Source of the DNA: Mesobacterium pallidum
Lineage (GTDB): Bacteria > Pseudomonadota > Alphaproteobacteria > Rhodobacterales > Rhodobacteraceae
Assembly (NCBI RefSeq): GCF_019966535.1
Contig: NZ_JAIMID010000019.1
Location: forward strand, 1 to 64,000
DNA: 64,000 bases
Direction of reading: 5' to 3'
The notes under the pieces are model-generated. The model was not told where the DNA came from, searched no databases, and worked only from the letters and a program-made list of their open reading frames with translations. Of this stretch, positions 1-8,265 are shown one piece after another; the first letter of the stretch is position 1; each line of letters begins with the position of its first letter. The translations under genes were made by a program, and so were the position numbers.

Positions 1-34
1 AAGATCAGACATGTTCACCGCTCGTTTTTGAGCC

Positions 35-319
35 GTGAATCACGCCACCAAGCGGAAATCAATAGGTCCTGACCCTAAGTCCATTCTTCGTGGAACCTTG
101 GACGTCAAGCGTATCGTGATGAGGGATGCAAAGAGTTACTGTGCCGTTTTGCTCGACGACAATAACAGAAAGCCCCTCGTTAGACTACATTTCAACAGAA
201 GCCAGAAGTATTTGGGTTTGTTCGATGGGGACAAAGAAGAGCGCGTTGCCATTGAAAGTCTAGATGACCTTCTTGAATATTCTGAACGGATATTGACGAC
301 GGCTCAGAAGTATACGTGA
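35..319 (+). pseudogene. C-terminal remnant of a restriction-endonuclease-like protein
   Basis: The 94-residue reading frame (GTG start) resembles the very C-terminus of large predicted type I/IV restriction endonucleases, whose last domain carries segments like AKSYCAVLLDDNNRKPLVRL and QKYLGLFDG followed by an acidic IESLDD stretch. An in-frame TGA lies immediately upstream (29-31), so the frame cannot continue into a larger protein, and I see no ribosome-binding site. It is lower in G+C than its neighbours, which fits acquired DNA. The main body of the gene would lie to the left of the window. I read this as a broken end rather than a functional gene. It could alternatively be a stand-alone small protein. 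The family assignment rests on remembered motif similarity only. Confidence 0.5.
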
Positions 320-326
320 TCAAGGT

Positions 327-396
327 GTAGGGTGGGTTTCCAACCCACCGTCCCACCTCCGACGGCCAGCGTCGGTGGGGTAAAACCCCACCCTAC
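327..396. repeat. GTAGGGTGGG-type hairpin repeats, first pair
   Basis: GGTGGGTTTCCAACCCACC (331-349) is a near-perfect hairpin preceded by GTAG. A related unit in the opposite orientation, GGTGGGGTAAAACCCCACC plus CTAC, occupies 374-396. Two more units of the family lie at 844-866 and 911-933. The pairs look like mobile intergenic (REP-like) palindromes rather than terminators, because they lack a T-run and occur in both orientations. Confidence 0.6.
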
Positions 397-527
397 ATCT
401 CGGCGTCACCGGCCCGGCTTTCCACCGCCACATGAGCCGCCCGCGCGTGAATCCAATCGCCCACAACAAATGTCCCGCCCGGCGACACGCCGGGCAGCGC
501 CTGCCGGGGCTCCGCCCGTTCGGGCCT

Positions 528-550
528 GAAAAGGTCCACTGGACCTTTTC
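528..550. repeat. GGTCCACTGGACC palindrome, copy 1
   Basis: GAAAAGGTCCA-C-TGGACCTTTTC is a perfect 11-bp inverted repeat around one base. Shorter or diverged copies lie at 736-748 and 1042-1062, each preceded by a related GC-rich lead-in containing GGCTCCGC. Confidence 0.65.
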
Positions 551-735
551 CGGGACGGCCCTCACCCCTCCCCCGGGAGGGCGCTATTGCAACGTCTCGA
601 CCTGTTCAAACGTCGGAAAAACGGCACCGAGCCGCTCCACACAGGCCGGGCGAAGCGCCCACCCAGGGTCGGGCGCTGCCCTTATCGCCATTATCAACCC
701 GCGCCCCCGGGGCTCCGCCCGTTCGGGCCTTGAAC

Positions 736-748
736 GGTCCACTGGACC
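736..748. repeat. GGTCCACTGGACC palindrome, copy 2
   Basis: The palindromic core GGTCCACTGGACC is conserved, but the flanking A/T arms of copy 1 are altered. The upstream lead-in closely matches that of copy 1. Confidence 0.6.
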
Positions 749-843
749 TTCCATCCGGTACGGCCGGAACCGGCGTTCACACCGGGGTCGAGCTCTGCCC
801 TTGTCGCGTCCGCCGATCCGTGCCGCGTGTGGCGGGTGTCGCC

Positions 844-933
844 GGTGGGGTGGAACCCCACCCTACATCTTTGACCAAGCGGGAGGCTGTGGGCGACGCC
901 TCCACACGCCGTAGGGTGGGGTTTGACCCCACC
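844..933. repeat. GTAGGGTGGG-type hairpin repeats, second pair
   Basis: GGTGGGGTGGAACCCCACC plus CTAC (844-866) and GTAGGGTGGGGTTTGACCCC continuing to 933 (911-933) are oppositely oriented members of the family first seen at 327-396. The second pair is mirrored relative to the first. Confidence 0.6.
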
Positions 934-1041
934 ATGCCCGGCGGCCACGATGCGCCGCCCCATCGCATCCCTCCGGCCCCGCGTTACGCCGACCGAACCG
1001 GGACCGGCTGGCCATCCCTGGGCTCCGCTCGTGACACCCTC

Positions 1042-1062
1042 AAAAGGTCCACTGGACCTTTT
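1042..1062. repeat. GGTCCACTGGACC palindrome, copy 3
   Basis: AAAAGGTCCACTGGACCTTTT repeats copy 1 almost exactly. It sits 25 bases beyond the stop codon of the YHS-domain gene, where it could also act as that gene's transcript end. Confidence 0.6.
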
Positions 1063-1086
1063 GCCGGCCAGGGGCCGGGCCGGGTG

Positions 1087-1542
1087 TCACCCCAGGATCC
1101 CCGGCCAGTTCGCCTCTCCCTTCGCGATGTTGCCGGGGACGTCTTGCAGCCAAAGCTCCCGCGCGCGCAGGTTGGCGTTGAGGTACAGCCGGCCCTCGTA
1201 GACCGTCCAGGCCTCGGGCACCGTGGGGGCGAGGTAGCCCTTGGATGCGGCATAGGCGCAGTAGCCGCCGAAGCGGGGGGCATAGCGGTCGGGGGCCATC
1301 TCGAACGCCTCGCGGGCCGCGGTGGTGGCAAAGCGCCAGTCGGCCCCGCGCCAGCGCACGGACTGGGCGGCGTCGCCCGGAACGGGCGCGGCATTGGTGA
1401 AATAGGCGACCGGGTCGGTGCCGCGGATGGCGCGGCCCTCCGGGGCAAAGACCTCGGGCTCGCGGGCCAGGGCCGCGCGGGGGGCGAGGCCGATCAGGGC
1501 AGGGGCGGCAAGCAGCGCAAGGGCGCGGCGGCGGGTGGGCAT
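1087..1542 (-). CDS. Exported YHS-domain protein
   Basis: The start at 1542 is preceded by a strong GGAGGAG ribosome-binding site; longer in-frame extensions lack one. The 151-residue product begins with a twin-arginine-like signal (RRRALALLAAPALIGL, then a hydrophobic run ending in ALA), so it is probably exported, perhaps folded. The mature part carries a YHS domain: DPVAYF near the start, then WRFATTAAREAFEMAPDRYAP, then FGGYCAYAASKGY and a WTVYEGRLYLN strand. YHS domains are associated with metal-handling or ATPase proteins, and stand-alone exported ones are of unknown function. It stands alone between a repeat region and a divergent membrane gene. The family call is secure; the job is unknown. 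Confidence 0.85.
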   Translation of the reverse strand: MPTRRRALALLAAPALIGLAPRAALAREPEVFAPEGRAIRGTDPVAYFTNAAPVPGDAAQSVRWRGADWRFATTAAREAFEMAPDRYAPRFGGYCAYAASKGYLAPTVPEAWTVYEGRLYLNANLRARELWLQDVPGNIAKGEANWPGILG

Positions 1543-1722
1543 GGTCTCTCCTCCTCCGAAAGATGGGGGGATGCTGACACCGGGCGGGCGCGCCGCATAG
1601 CCCCCGCACCAAGTCGTGATCACGCGTGACGCGCAGGACGGGACCGCGCGGGGCGGGTGCGGCCCTGCAGAGTGATCCGGCGACGCGCCCCCCGCGTATC
1701 CCGTCTAAAGCCCGGAGAAACC

Positions 1723-2124
1723 ATGCAACTCGTCATCCTCTATCTCTCGACCGCCGTGGTGTTCCTTGGCCTCGATGCCGTCATGCTGACCCGCGTGCTG
1801 CGCCCGATGTTCGAGACGCGCCTCGGGGCGGCCCTGCTCGAGGATCTGCGGATCGTGCCGGCGGCGTTGTTCTACCTGGCCTATGTGGCCGGGGTGGTCT
1901 GGTTCGTGTCCTGGGGTGCGCTCAAGGACGGGTCGGTCATGCAGGCCTTCGGCAATGGTGCGCTGATCGGGGCGCTGGCCTATGGCACCTACGAGTTCAC
2001 CAATTACGCGACGCTCAAGGCCTGGCACTGGCAGATGGTGGCGACCGACGTGACCTGGGGCGCGCTGTTGACGGGCGTCTCGGCCGCCGTGGGCGTGGCG
2101 GTGACGCGGGCGGTCATGGGCTGA
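1723..2124 (+). CDS. DUF2177 family membrane protein
   Basis: The start at 1723 follows a GGAGA ribosome-binding site and gives a 133-residue protein beginning MQLVILYLSTAVVFLGLDAV. Four hydrophobic membrane segments can be seen, at roughly residues 3-22, 45-67, 72-93 and 105-131. The motif YGTYEFTNYATLKAW between segments three and four, with a further Trp after it, is characteristic of the DUF2177 inner-membrane family, and the length fits. No function is established for this family. It is transcribed alone, divergently from the YHS gene, with the phosphatase gene 86 bases downstream on the same strand. Confidence 0.85.
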   Translation: MQLVILYLSTAVVFLGLDAVMLTRVLRPMFETRLGAALLEDLRIVPAALFYLAYVAGVVWFVSWGALKDGSVMQAFGNGALIGALAYGTYEFTNYATLKAWHWQMVATDVTWGALLTGVSAAVGVAVTRAVMG

Positions 2125-2210
2125 GGCATTTGCCTTGACGCGCGCACGGCCCTTGGCAAGCCGGGCCGGGCCGCGTATACGCGCGCCCTGACGTCTTACG
2201 GAGCATCGAC

Positions 2211-3005
2211 ATGCAGGGCAGCGCCAATCTCAACATCATGATGAAGGCCGCGCGCAAGGCGGGCAAGTCGCTGGTCAAGGACTTCCGCGAGGTCGAGAAC
2301 CTGCAGGTCTCGATGAAGGGCGCCGGCGATTTCGTAAGCCGGGCCGACATGGCAGCGGAAAAGATCCTCAAGGACGAGCTGATGAATGCCCGGCCGAACT
2401 ATGGCTGGCTGGGCGAGGAGACCGGCGAGGATGAGGGCATCGACCCGACGCGCCGCTGGATCGTGGACCCGCTGGACGGGACGACGAACTTCCTGCACGG
2501 GCTGCCGCACTGGGCGATCTCGATCGCGCTGGAACACAAGGGGCAGATCGTGTCGGGCGTGGTCTACGATGCGGCCAAGGACGAGATGTTCTACGCCGAG
2601 AAGGGCGCGGGCGCCTGGCTGAACGACTCGCGCCGGTTGCGGGTGTCGGGGCGGAGCCGGATGATCGAGTGCATTTTTGCTACCGGCATCCCCTTTGCCG
2701 CCAAGCGGACCCTGCCGGCGACGCTGCAGGATCTCGCGCGGATCATGCCGGAATGCGCCGGGGTGCGGCGCTTCGGTTCGGCCGCGCTGGACCTCGCCTA
2801 TGTGGCGGCGGGCCGCTACGACGGCTACTGGGAGCGCGAGCTGCAGATCTGGGACATCGCCGCAGGCTACCTGATCGCGATGGAGGCAGGCGCCCTGTCC
2901 GGCCCGATCCGCGAGGGGCAGGACCCGCTGCGCGACGGCAACCTGGTGATCGCCAATGGCGCGATCTACGACGGGTTCGCCAAGCTGGTGCGCGCGCGCG
3001 ACTGA
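2211..3005 (+). CDS. suhB: Inositol monophosphatase family protein (SuhB-like)
   Basis: This is a 264-residue, Mg2+-dependent phosphatase of the inositol monophosphatase superfamily. The metal-binding motifs are all present: GEE at residues 68-70, DPLDGTTNF at 86-94, and WD at 214-215 in the conserved ELQIWDIAAG block. Proteins of this type hydrolyse myo-inositol 1-phosphate; E. coli SuhB also acts in rRNA transcription antitermination. The length is standard. In alphaproteobacteria the substrate may be another sugar or nucleoside phosphate, so the exact reaction is inferred. The gene appears monocistronic, followed by a 285-base gap containing two lineage-specific repeats. Confidence 0.9.
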   Translation: MQGSANLNIMMKAARKAGKSLVKDFREVENLQVSMKGAGDFVSRADMAAEKILKDELMNARPNYGWLGEETGEDEGIDPTRRWIVDPLDGTTNFLHGLPHWAISIALEHKGQIVSGVVYDAAKDEMFYAEKGAGAWLNDSRRLRVSGRSRMIECIFATGIPFAAKRTLPATLQDLARIMPECAGVRRFGSAALDLAYVAAGRYDGYWERELQIWDIAAGYLIAMEAGALSGPIREGQDPLRDGNLVIANGAIYDGFAKLVRARD

Positions 3006-3090
3006 CCGGTTTCGGATCGCGGTGCGATCCGACCGGGGCGCCGGCTGCGCAGGCGCCGAGTGCGCTGCCGCCCCGGCACCTTTGGTGCCG

Positions 3091-3106
3091 CCCCCCGAGG
3101 TATTTG
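3091..3106 (+). repeat. CCCCCGAGGTATTTG intergenic repeat, copy 1
   Basis: CCCCCCGAGGTATTTG is repeated at 3203-3217. From memory this short element is scattered between genes in Rhodobacterales genomes, so it is a lineage marker rather than a local regulatory site. Confidence 0.55.
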
Positions 3107-3202
3107 CAGGACCAAGGAAACAGGGGCGCGTCCGGTTTCGGGCGCCGTTCGTCTTGGCGGGGCGGGTCATGGGGGGCCAGCCCCCCGTCGCCCATGGCGA
3201 CT

Positions 3203-3217
3203 CCCCCCGAGGTATTT
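3203..3217 (+). repeat. CCCCCGAGGTATTTG intergenic repeat, copy 2
   Basis: This is the second copy in the same gap, followed by GGGAAACGATGAA. The two copies are direct repeats about 112 bases apart. Confidence 0.55.
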
Positions 3218-3290
3218 GGGAAACGATGAAGGAGTGGGGGTGGGGAGAAACCGGACTGGCTGGCCTGCCCCAGCAGCCGTGGTGTGCGGG

Positions 3291-4064
3291 TCAGCCCCAG
3301 GGGTTGCGGCGGCCGGGCTTGCGGCGGCGGGTGACCGAGGGGACGGAGCTGCGGGAGAGTGCGTACTTGGCCTCGGGGTGGGGCGGGTGGCCGTCGGTGC
3401 GGTTCCAGAAGGCCGGGCCGCCACGGCGCAGCCAGAGCGGCAGGGTCAGCAGGATACCGATGACGAAGCCGCCGGCATGGGCCCAGTAGGCCACGCCGCC
3501 CACGTCGCCGTTGCTGCCGGCGCCGTTGAAGAGTTGCAGCGCGAACCAGAAGCCGAGCATCAGCCAGGCCGGGATCGTGAAGATGCGGAAGATGATCACG
3601 ATGATGATCAGGATGTCGACCTTGGCCTTGGGGAAGAGCAGCAGGTAGCCGCCCATCACCCCGGCGATGGCCCCCGAGGCGCCGACGGTCGGCACCTGGC
3701 TGTAGGGGGCCGAGAGCCAATGCGCGAGCCCCGCGCCCACGCCCGAGGCGAGGTAGAAGGCGAGATAGGGCAGGTGGCCCATCTCGTCCTCCATGTTGTC
3801 GCCGAAGATCCACAGGAACAGCATGTTGCCGATGATGTGCATCCAGCCGCCGTGCAGGAAGGTCGAGGTGACCAGCGTGTACCAGCCGTCCCCTGCGTTG
3901 ATGCGCGCGGGGAACATGGCCCAGTCGAGGTAGTAGCCCCAAAGCGCCTGGTCGTCACCGCGGATCGGCAGCGACGCCAGGAAGATGCCCACGTTCAGCA
4001 GGATCAGCGCATAGGTGACGTAAGGAATGCGGCCGGAGGGGTTGTGGTCACGGATCGGGAACAT
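3291..4064 (-). CDS. Rhomboid family intramembrane serine protease
   Basis: This 257-residue polytopic membrane protein carries the rhomboid signature. HGGWMHIIGNMLFLWIFG (residues 71-88) supplies the conserved His/Asn oxyanion-hole region. The nucleophile Ser130 lies in GASGAIAG, and the catalytic His196 in YWAHAGGF. About six transmembrane segments are visible. Rhomboids cleave substrate proteins within the membrane. The last 45 residues are basic and hydrophilic (SVTRRRKPGRRNPWG at the end), probably a cytoplasmic tail. It lies 31 bases downstream of the putA stop on the same strand, so read-through is possible, although a hairpin sits at the junction. Substrate unknown. Confidence 0.92.
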   Translation of the reverse strand: MFPIRDHNPSGRIPYVTYALILLNVGIFLASLPIRGDDQALWGYYLDWAMFPARINAGDGWYTLVTSTFLHGGWMHIIGNMLFLWIFGDNMEDEMGHLPYLAFYLASGVGAGLAHWLSAPYSQVPTVGASGAIAGVMGGYLLLFPKAKVDILIIIVIIFRIFTIPAWLMLGFWFALQLFNGAGSNGDVGGVAYWAHAGGFVIGILLTLPLWLRRGGPAFWNRTDGHPPHPEAKYALSRSSVPSVTRRRKPGRRNPWG

Positions 4065-4088
4065 GCGCCGATAGGGCGGGGATTTGCG

Positions 4089-4110
4089 GGCGAGGTCAAG
4101 AGACCTCGCC
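4089..4110 (-). terminator. Hairpin at the 3' end of putA
   Basis: GGCGAGGTC-AAGA-GACCTCGCC is a perfect 9-bp stem with a four-base loop that includes the putA stop codon. No U-run follows on the minus strand, so it may act as an attenuator or mRNA stabiliser rather than a full terminator. Confidence 0.4.
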
Positions 4111-7100
4111 CAGCAGTTTCGCGTTTCCGCCGGCAGCGGTGGTGTCGATGCAGACGTGGCGCTCGATCAGCACATGGCCCGCATCGGGGCGGCCGGTGAT
4201 AAGTGGCAGGATCGGGCCGGGGCGGCGAGAGAGCGCCTGGGCCATCTGGCGCGCCGTCTCCGCGTCGCCCCAGTAGAGGACGCCGGAGAGGTCGGTTTCC
4301 GTCTCGAGCGCCGAAGGATCGCCGGCCCAGATGCGGGCGGTGCCGCCGAGGGCCTCGACCGCGGCGACCTGGGCGGCCGTGGCCTCGCCCGGCCCCGCGC
4401 AGAGGATCGGGGCGCGGGGGCGTGTTGTCAGCTGGTTCTCTTCTCCCGTGGGGCCGGGCAGGTTGAGGGTTTGCGGGTTTTCCCGTGTGACGGGCGCATC
4501 CGGCGCTGCGGGCTTGCAGAACCGCGTCAGGTAATGCGGGCCGCCCGCCTTCGGGCCGGTGCCGGAAAGCCCCTCTCCGCCAAAGGGTTGGCTGCCGACG
4601 ATGGCGCCGATCTGGTTGCGGTTGACGTAGATGTTGCCGGCCTGCACCCGGTCGGCCACGCGCTGCACGCGGTCGTCGATCCGGGTCATCAGCCCGAAGG
4701 TCAGCCCGTAGCCCGTGGCGTTGATTCGGTCGATCACGCGGTCGATCTCGCCGCCCTTGAAGGTCGCCATGTGCAGGACGGGGCCGAAGATCTCGCGCCC
4801 CAGCGCCTCGATGCCGGGGACGCGGATGAGCGTCGGGGCGATGTAGGTGCCGGCATTGGGCACCGGCCCCTCGGCGATCACCCGGCCCTCGACGCGGGCG
4901 GTGTCCACATGGGCGGCGATTCCGGCGCGGGCCTCTTCGTCGATCACGGGGCCGACGTCGGAGGAAAGGTCCCAGGGCGCGCCTAGCTGCAGCTCGGCCA
5001 TGGCGCCGGTCAGCATCCTGGTGAAGGCCGGCGCGATGTCTTCCTGCACGTAGAGGCAGCGCAGGGCGGAGCAGCGCTGGCCCGCCGACTGAAAGGCGCT
5101 TTCGACGATTGCCTGCACGGCCTGTTCCGGCAGGGCGGTGCTGTCGACGATCATGGCGTTGAGACCGCCGGTTTCGGCGATCAGTGGCGCGCCGGGCGAC
5201 AGGTGGTCGGCCATGGCACGGCGGATCGCCTGCGCGGTTTCGGTCGAGCCGGTGAAGGCGACGCCGTCCACCCGTGGGTCGGAGGTGAGCGCAGCGCCGA
5301 TGCCTCCGTCACCTGGCAGAAGTTGCAGCGCGGCGCGGGGCACGCCGGCCTCGTGCATGAGCTGCACCGCGCGGTGGGCGATCAGCGGCGTCTGCTCGGC
5401 CGGCTTGGCGAGGACGGCGTTGCCGCAGGCGAGGGCTGCCGAGACCTGGCCGGTGAAGATCGCCAGCGGGAAGTTCCAGGGCGAGATGCAGGTGAACCGC
5501 CCGGCCGGGTCGGCGGAGGGGATGCGGGCGGCGTAGTAGCGCAGGAAATCGACCGCCTCGCGTAGCTCGGCCACGGCGTCGGGCGGGGTCTTGCCGGCCT
5601 CGCGGTGGAGCAGGGCGAAGAGTTCGCCGAAGTTTGCCTCGTAGAGGTCGGCGGCGCGGTTCAGCACTTCGGCGCGGTTCGGCGCGTCCCAGGGGGTGGC
5701 GGCCGCGAGGGCGGCGTCCACGTCGGCCTCTGTGGCTGCGCGCACCGTTCCGGGCTGGTCGGACGGGTCGGCCGGGTTGGTCACCGGGGCGGGGTCGCTC
5801 CCCGTGGCCTCGGCGGCGAGCAGCGGCGCGGCGGCCCAGGTGGCCGTTCGAAAGGGGGCGCGGGCGGCGTCCAAAGCGGTTAGCGTCGGGCCATGCGCCA
5901 GGTCGAAGCCGCGCGAATTGGGGCGTTCGGGCTGGAAGAGCTCGGTGCCAAGGGCGACGGGGCGGGGCTTGCCAAGTGCCTCGAACGGGTCAGCGGCGAC
6001 CACCTCGGGCGGCACGCTTTCGTCGACCAGCTGGTTGACGAAGGACGAGTTTGCGCCATTTTCCAGTAGCCGCCGCACGAGATAGGCCAGGAGGTCGCGA
6101 TGCGCGCCAACTGGGGCGTAGATGCGGCAGCGCGTGTCCTCCTGGTCGCGCAGGATCTGGTGCAGCGCCTCGCCCATGCCGTGCAGGCGCTGGAATTCCC
6201 ACTGGTCCTTGTTCGCGGCCCCCATGTGCAGGATCGCGGCCGTGGTATGGGCGTTATGGGTGGCGAATTGCGGATAGATCCGGTCGGTCATCCCCAGCAA
6301 CTTGCGCGCGCAGCCAAGGTAGCTGACATCGGTCGCGGCCTTGGTGGTGAAGACCGGAAATTCGTCCAGCCCCGCGACCTGCGCGCGCTTGATCTCGGTG
6401 TCCCAGTAGGCGCCCTTGACCAGCCGCAGGGTGATGCGGCGGTCGAGCCGCGTGGCGATGTCATAGGCCCAGTCGATGACCGGCGCCGCGCGCTTGCCAT
6501 AGGCTTGGACCACGAGGCCGAAGCCGTCCCAGCCAGCGAGGTCCGGCTCGGACAGCACGGTTTCGATCACGCGCAGGGACAGGGTCAGGCGGTTCGCCTC
6601 TTCGGCATCGATGTTGAGGCCCATGTTGGCGGATTTCGCCTCAAGCGCCAGGCGGTGCAACCGGCCGGTGAGTTCTTCCATCACCCGGTCTTCCTGCGCG
6701 ACCTCGTAGCGCGGATGCAGGGCCGAGAGCTTGATCGAGATGCCGGGATTGTCGCGCATCGCTCCGGTGCAGCGGGTGCCGATGGCGGCGATGGCGTCGG
6801 AATAGGCCGCGAGGTAATGCTGCGCATCGGCCTCGGTCCGGGCCGCCTCGCCCAGCATGTCGTAGGAATAGGTGTAGCCGCGGCGCTCCATCCCCTCGGC
6901 CCGCTTCATGGCCGATGCGATCGTCTCGCCCAGCACGAACTGGCGGCCCATCTCCTTCATCGCGCGGCCAACTGCGGTGCGGATCACCGGCTCGCCCAGA
7001 CGCTTCACGGCGCCGCGCAGGTGGGCGACGGGGCCGGGGGGCGCATCCTTCAGCACCCGGCCGGTCAGCATCAGCGCCCAGGTCGAGGCATTGACCAGCG

Positions 7101-7431
7101 GAGAGGTCGAATGACCCGCGTGGCGGCCCCAATCGGACGGCGCGATCTTGTCCTCGATCAGCGCGTCGATGGTGCGCGCGTCGGGCACCCGCAGCAGCGC
7201 CTCGGCCAGGCACATGAGCGCGATTCCCTCGTCGGTCGATAACCCGTATTCCGCGAGGAAGACCTCCATCAAACCGGGGGTTCCGCGCGATCTGATGTCG
7301 CGGACGATCTCGGCCGCTCGCCTCACGATTGCGTGACGGTTCCCTGGGGAAAGGCTTGCCGCATCCGTCATTTGCGCCAAAACGGCCGCCTCTGGCGCGT
7401 AGGTCGATTGGTCGAGTTTGTTCATCATCAT
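4096..7431 (-). CDS. putA: Bifunctional proline dehydrogenase / L-glutamate gamma-semialdehyde dehydrogenase
   Basis: PutA oxidises proline to glutamate in two steps with substrate channelling. The N-terminal half (to about residue 490) is the FAD-dependent proline dehydrogenase barrel (GLNIDAEEANR, LVKGAYWDTEIKRAQ, FATHNAHT). Residues from about 560 to 985 are the NAD-dependent aldehyde dehydrogenase, with Glu753 in ETGG and nucleophile Cys787 in SAGQRCSALR. A C-terminal extension of about 110 residues ends in CIDTTAAGGNAKLLG, the conserved PutA tail. At 1,111 residues it lacks the ribbon-helix-helix DNA-binding domain of enterobacterial PutA, so regulation is by the divergent Lrp-type gene. 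Three consecutive ATG codons (7431, 7428, 7425) follow AGAGGTTCC; any could be used. Confidence 0.96.
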   Translation of the reverse strand: MMMNKLDQSTYAPEAAVLAQMTDAASLSPGNRHAIVRRAAEIVRDIRSRGTPGLMEVFLAEYGLSTDEGIALMCLAEALLRVPDARTIDALIEDKIAPSDWGRHAGHSTSPLVNASTWALMLTGRVLKDAPPGPVAHLRGAVKRLGEPVIRTAVGRAMKEMGRQFVLGETIASAMKRAEGMERRGYTYSYDMLGEAARTEADAQHYLAAYSDAIAAIGTRCTGAMRDNPGISIKLSALHPRYEVAQEDRVMEELTGRLHRLALEAKSANMGLNIDAEEANRLTLSLRVIETVLSEPDLAGWDGFGLVVQAYGKRAAPVIDWAYDIATRLDRRITLRLVKGAYWDTEIKRAQVAGLDEFPVFTTKAATDVSYLGCARKLLGMTDRIYPQFATHNAHTTAAILHMGAANKDQWEFQRLHGMGEALHQILRDQEDTRCRIYAPVGAHRDLLAYLVRRLLENGANSSFVNQLVDESVPPEVVAADPFEALGKPRPVALGTELFQPERPNSRGFDLAHGPTLTALDAARAPFRTATWAAAPLLAAEATGSDPAPVTNPADPSDQPGTVRAATEADVDAALAAATPWDAPNRAEVLNRAADLYEANFGELFALLHREAGKTPPDAVAELREAVDFLRYYAARIPSADPAGRFTCISPWNFPLAIFTGQVSAALACGNAVLAKPAEQTPLIAHRAVQLMHEAGVPRAALQLLPGDGGIGAALTSDPRVDGVAFTGSTETAQAIRRAMADHLSPGAPLIAETGGLNAMIVDSTALPEQAVQAIVESAFQSAGQRCSALRCLYVQEDIAPAFTRMLTGAMAELQLGAPWDLSSDVGPVIDEEARAGIAAHVDTARVEGRVIAEGPVPNAGTYIAPTLIRVPGIEALGREIFGPVLHMATFKGGEIDRVIDRINATGYGLTFGLMTRIDDRVQRVADRVQAGNIYVNRNQIGAIVGSQPFGGEGLSGTGPKAGGPHYLTRFCKPAAPDAPVTRENPQTLNLPGPTGEENQLTTRPRAPILCAGPGEATAAQVAAVEALGGTARIWAGDPSALETETDLSGVLYWGDAETARQMAQALSRRPGPILPLITGRPDAGHVLIERHVCIDTTAAGGNAKLLGEVS

Positions 7432-7509
7432 GGAACCTCTTGCCGTTAATCCATGTTATCACCCCTGAGACAGGCGATCTTCCTGCAAGCTCGCCAGAAA
7501 GGTAGAACG

Positions 7510-8010
7510 ATGACCGAATTTGATAGCAATTTCGTCCCGGACGGCCTGCACGGGCTGGACCGATTCGACCGCGCGATCCTGGTCGAGCTCTCAAGCGACG
7601 GCCGGGTCAGCATGACCGAGCTTGCCCGCCGCATCGGGCTGAGCAAGTCGCCCACCCAGGCCCGCGTCAAGCGGCTGGAACAGCAGGGCATCATCACGGG
7701 CTATCGGGCCCTGGTGGACCCGATCCGGCTTGGCCTCGACCACGTGGCCTTTGTCGAGGTGCGCCTTGGCGACACCCGCGAAAAGGCGCTGGCCGAGTTC
7801 AACGCCGGCGTGGCGCGGGTGACCGAGATCGAGCAGGCGCACCTGATCGCCGGCAATTTCGATTACCTGCTCAAGGTCCGGACCCGCGACATGAACGCCT
7901 ATCGCAAGGTGCTGGCCGAGAAACTGTCGAGCCTGCCGCATGTCGCCTCGACCTCGACCTACGTGGCCATGGAGGCGGTGAAGGAAGGCAGCCTGGGCGA
8001 GGTCGGCTGA
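7510..8010 (+). CDS. putR: Lrp/AsnC family regulator, probably PutR, activator of putA
   Basis: This 166-residue protein has an N-terminal winged helix-turn-helix (LDRFDRAILVELSSDGRVSM, then TELARRIGLSKSPTQARVKR, roughly residues 15-65) and a C-terminal ligand-sensing RAM domain (about 75-155, with AHLIAGNFDYLLKVRTRD). This is the standard Lrp/AsnC layout. It lies head to head with putA, 78 bases between starts. In Rhodobacter and Agrobacterium relatives, a divergent Lrp-type gene called putR activates putA in response to proline. That context, rather than sequence alone, supports the symbol. The start at 7510 follows AAAGGTAGAACG and removes an 19-residue extension of no family resemblance. 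Confidence 0.9.
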   Translation: MTEFDSNFVPDGLHGLDRFDRAILVELSSDGRVSMTELARRIGLSKSPTQARVKRLEQQGIITGYRALVDPIRLGLDHVAFVEVRLGDTREKALAEFNAGVARVTEIEQAHLIAGNFDYLLKVRTRDMNAYRKVLAEKLSSLPHVASTSTYVAMEAVKEGSLGEVG

Positions 8011-8060
8011 GGCGCATTCCCGCTTTACGCGGGCCGGGCCCTTGGCTAGTCAGGGCCCGT

Positions 8061-8145
8061 GCCCGCGTGGTGGAATGGTAGACACAGGAGACTTAAAATC
8101 TCCAGGCCTTGTGCCGTGCCGGTTCGAGTCCGGCCGCGGGTACCA
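8061..8145 (+). tRNA. tRNA-Leu (anticodon UAA)
   Basis: The gene runs from the acceptor strand GCCCGCG through to CGCGGGT plus an encoded ACCA end. The anticodon stem is GGAGA (8087-8091) with TCTCC (8099-8103), and the loop CTTAAAA places TAA at 8094-8096. The TGG-TTCGAGTC T-arm is canonical, and a short variable arm of class II type is present between positions 8104 and 8118. The first acceptor pair is G-U. It reads UUA codons, which are rare in a genome of this base composition. Confidence 0.93.
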
Positions 8146-8265
8146 AGCCGGACATGGCGACCCGGCTTTACGCGCCACGTCACCACCTGACCGCGACAGC
8201 CTGATCCGCATGGGAAATGCCCGGACGTCCCCGCCGGGCATCTCGCTTGTCTGGGGCCGTGCGCC

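Larger units (their letters stand above)
320..1086. other. Gene-free, repeat-rich intergenic stretch
   Basis: No credible gene is seen in these roughly 770 bases; open frames on both strands lack start signals and family resemblance. The stretch holds two families of short palindromic repeats, listed separately, and copies of a GGGGCTCCGCCCGTTCGGGCCT-like lead-in (around 507-527 and 709-730) placed just before the palindromes. Confidence 0.7.
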
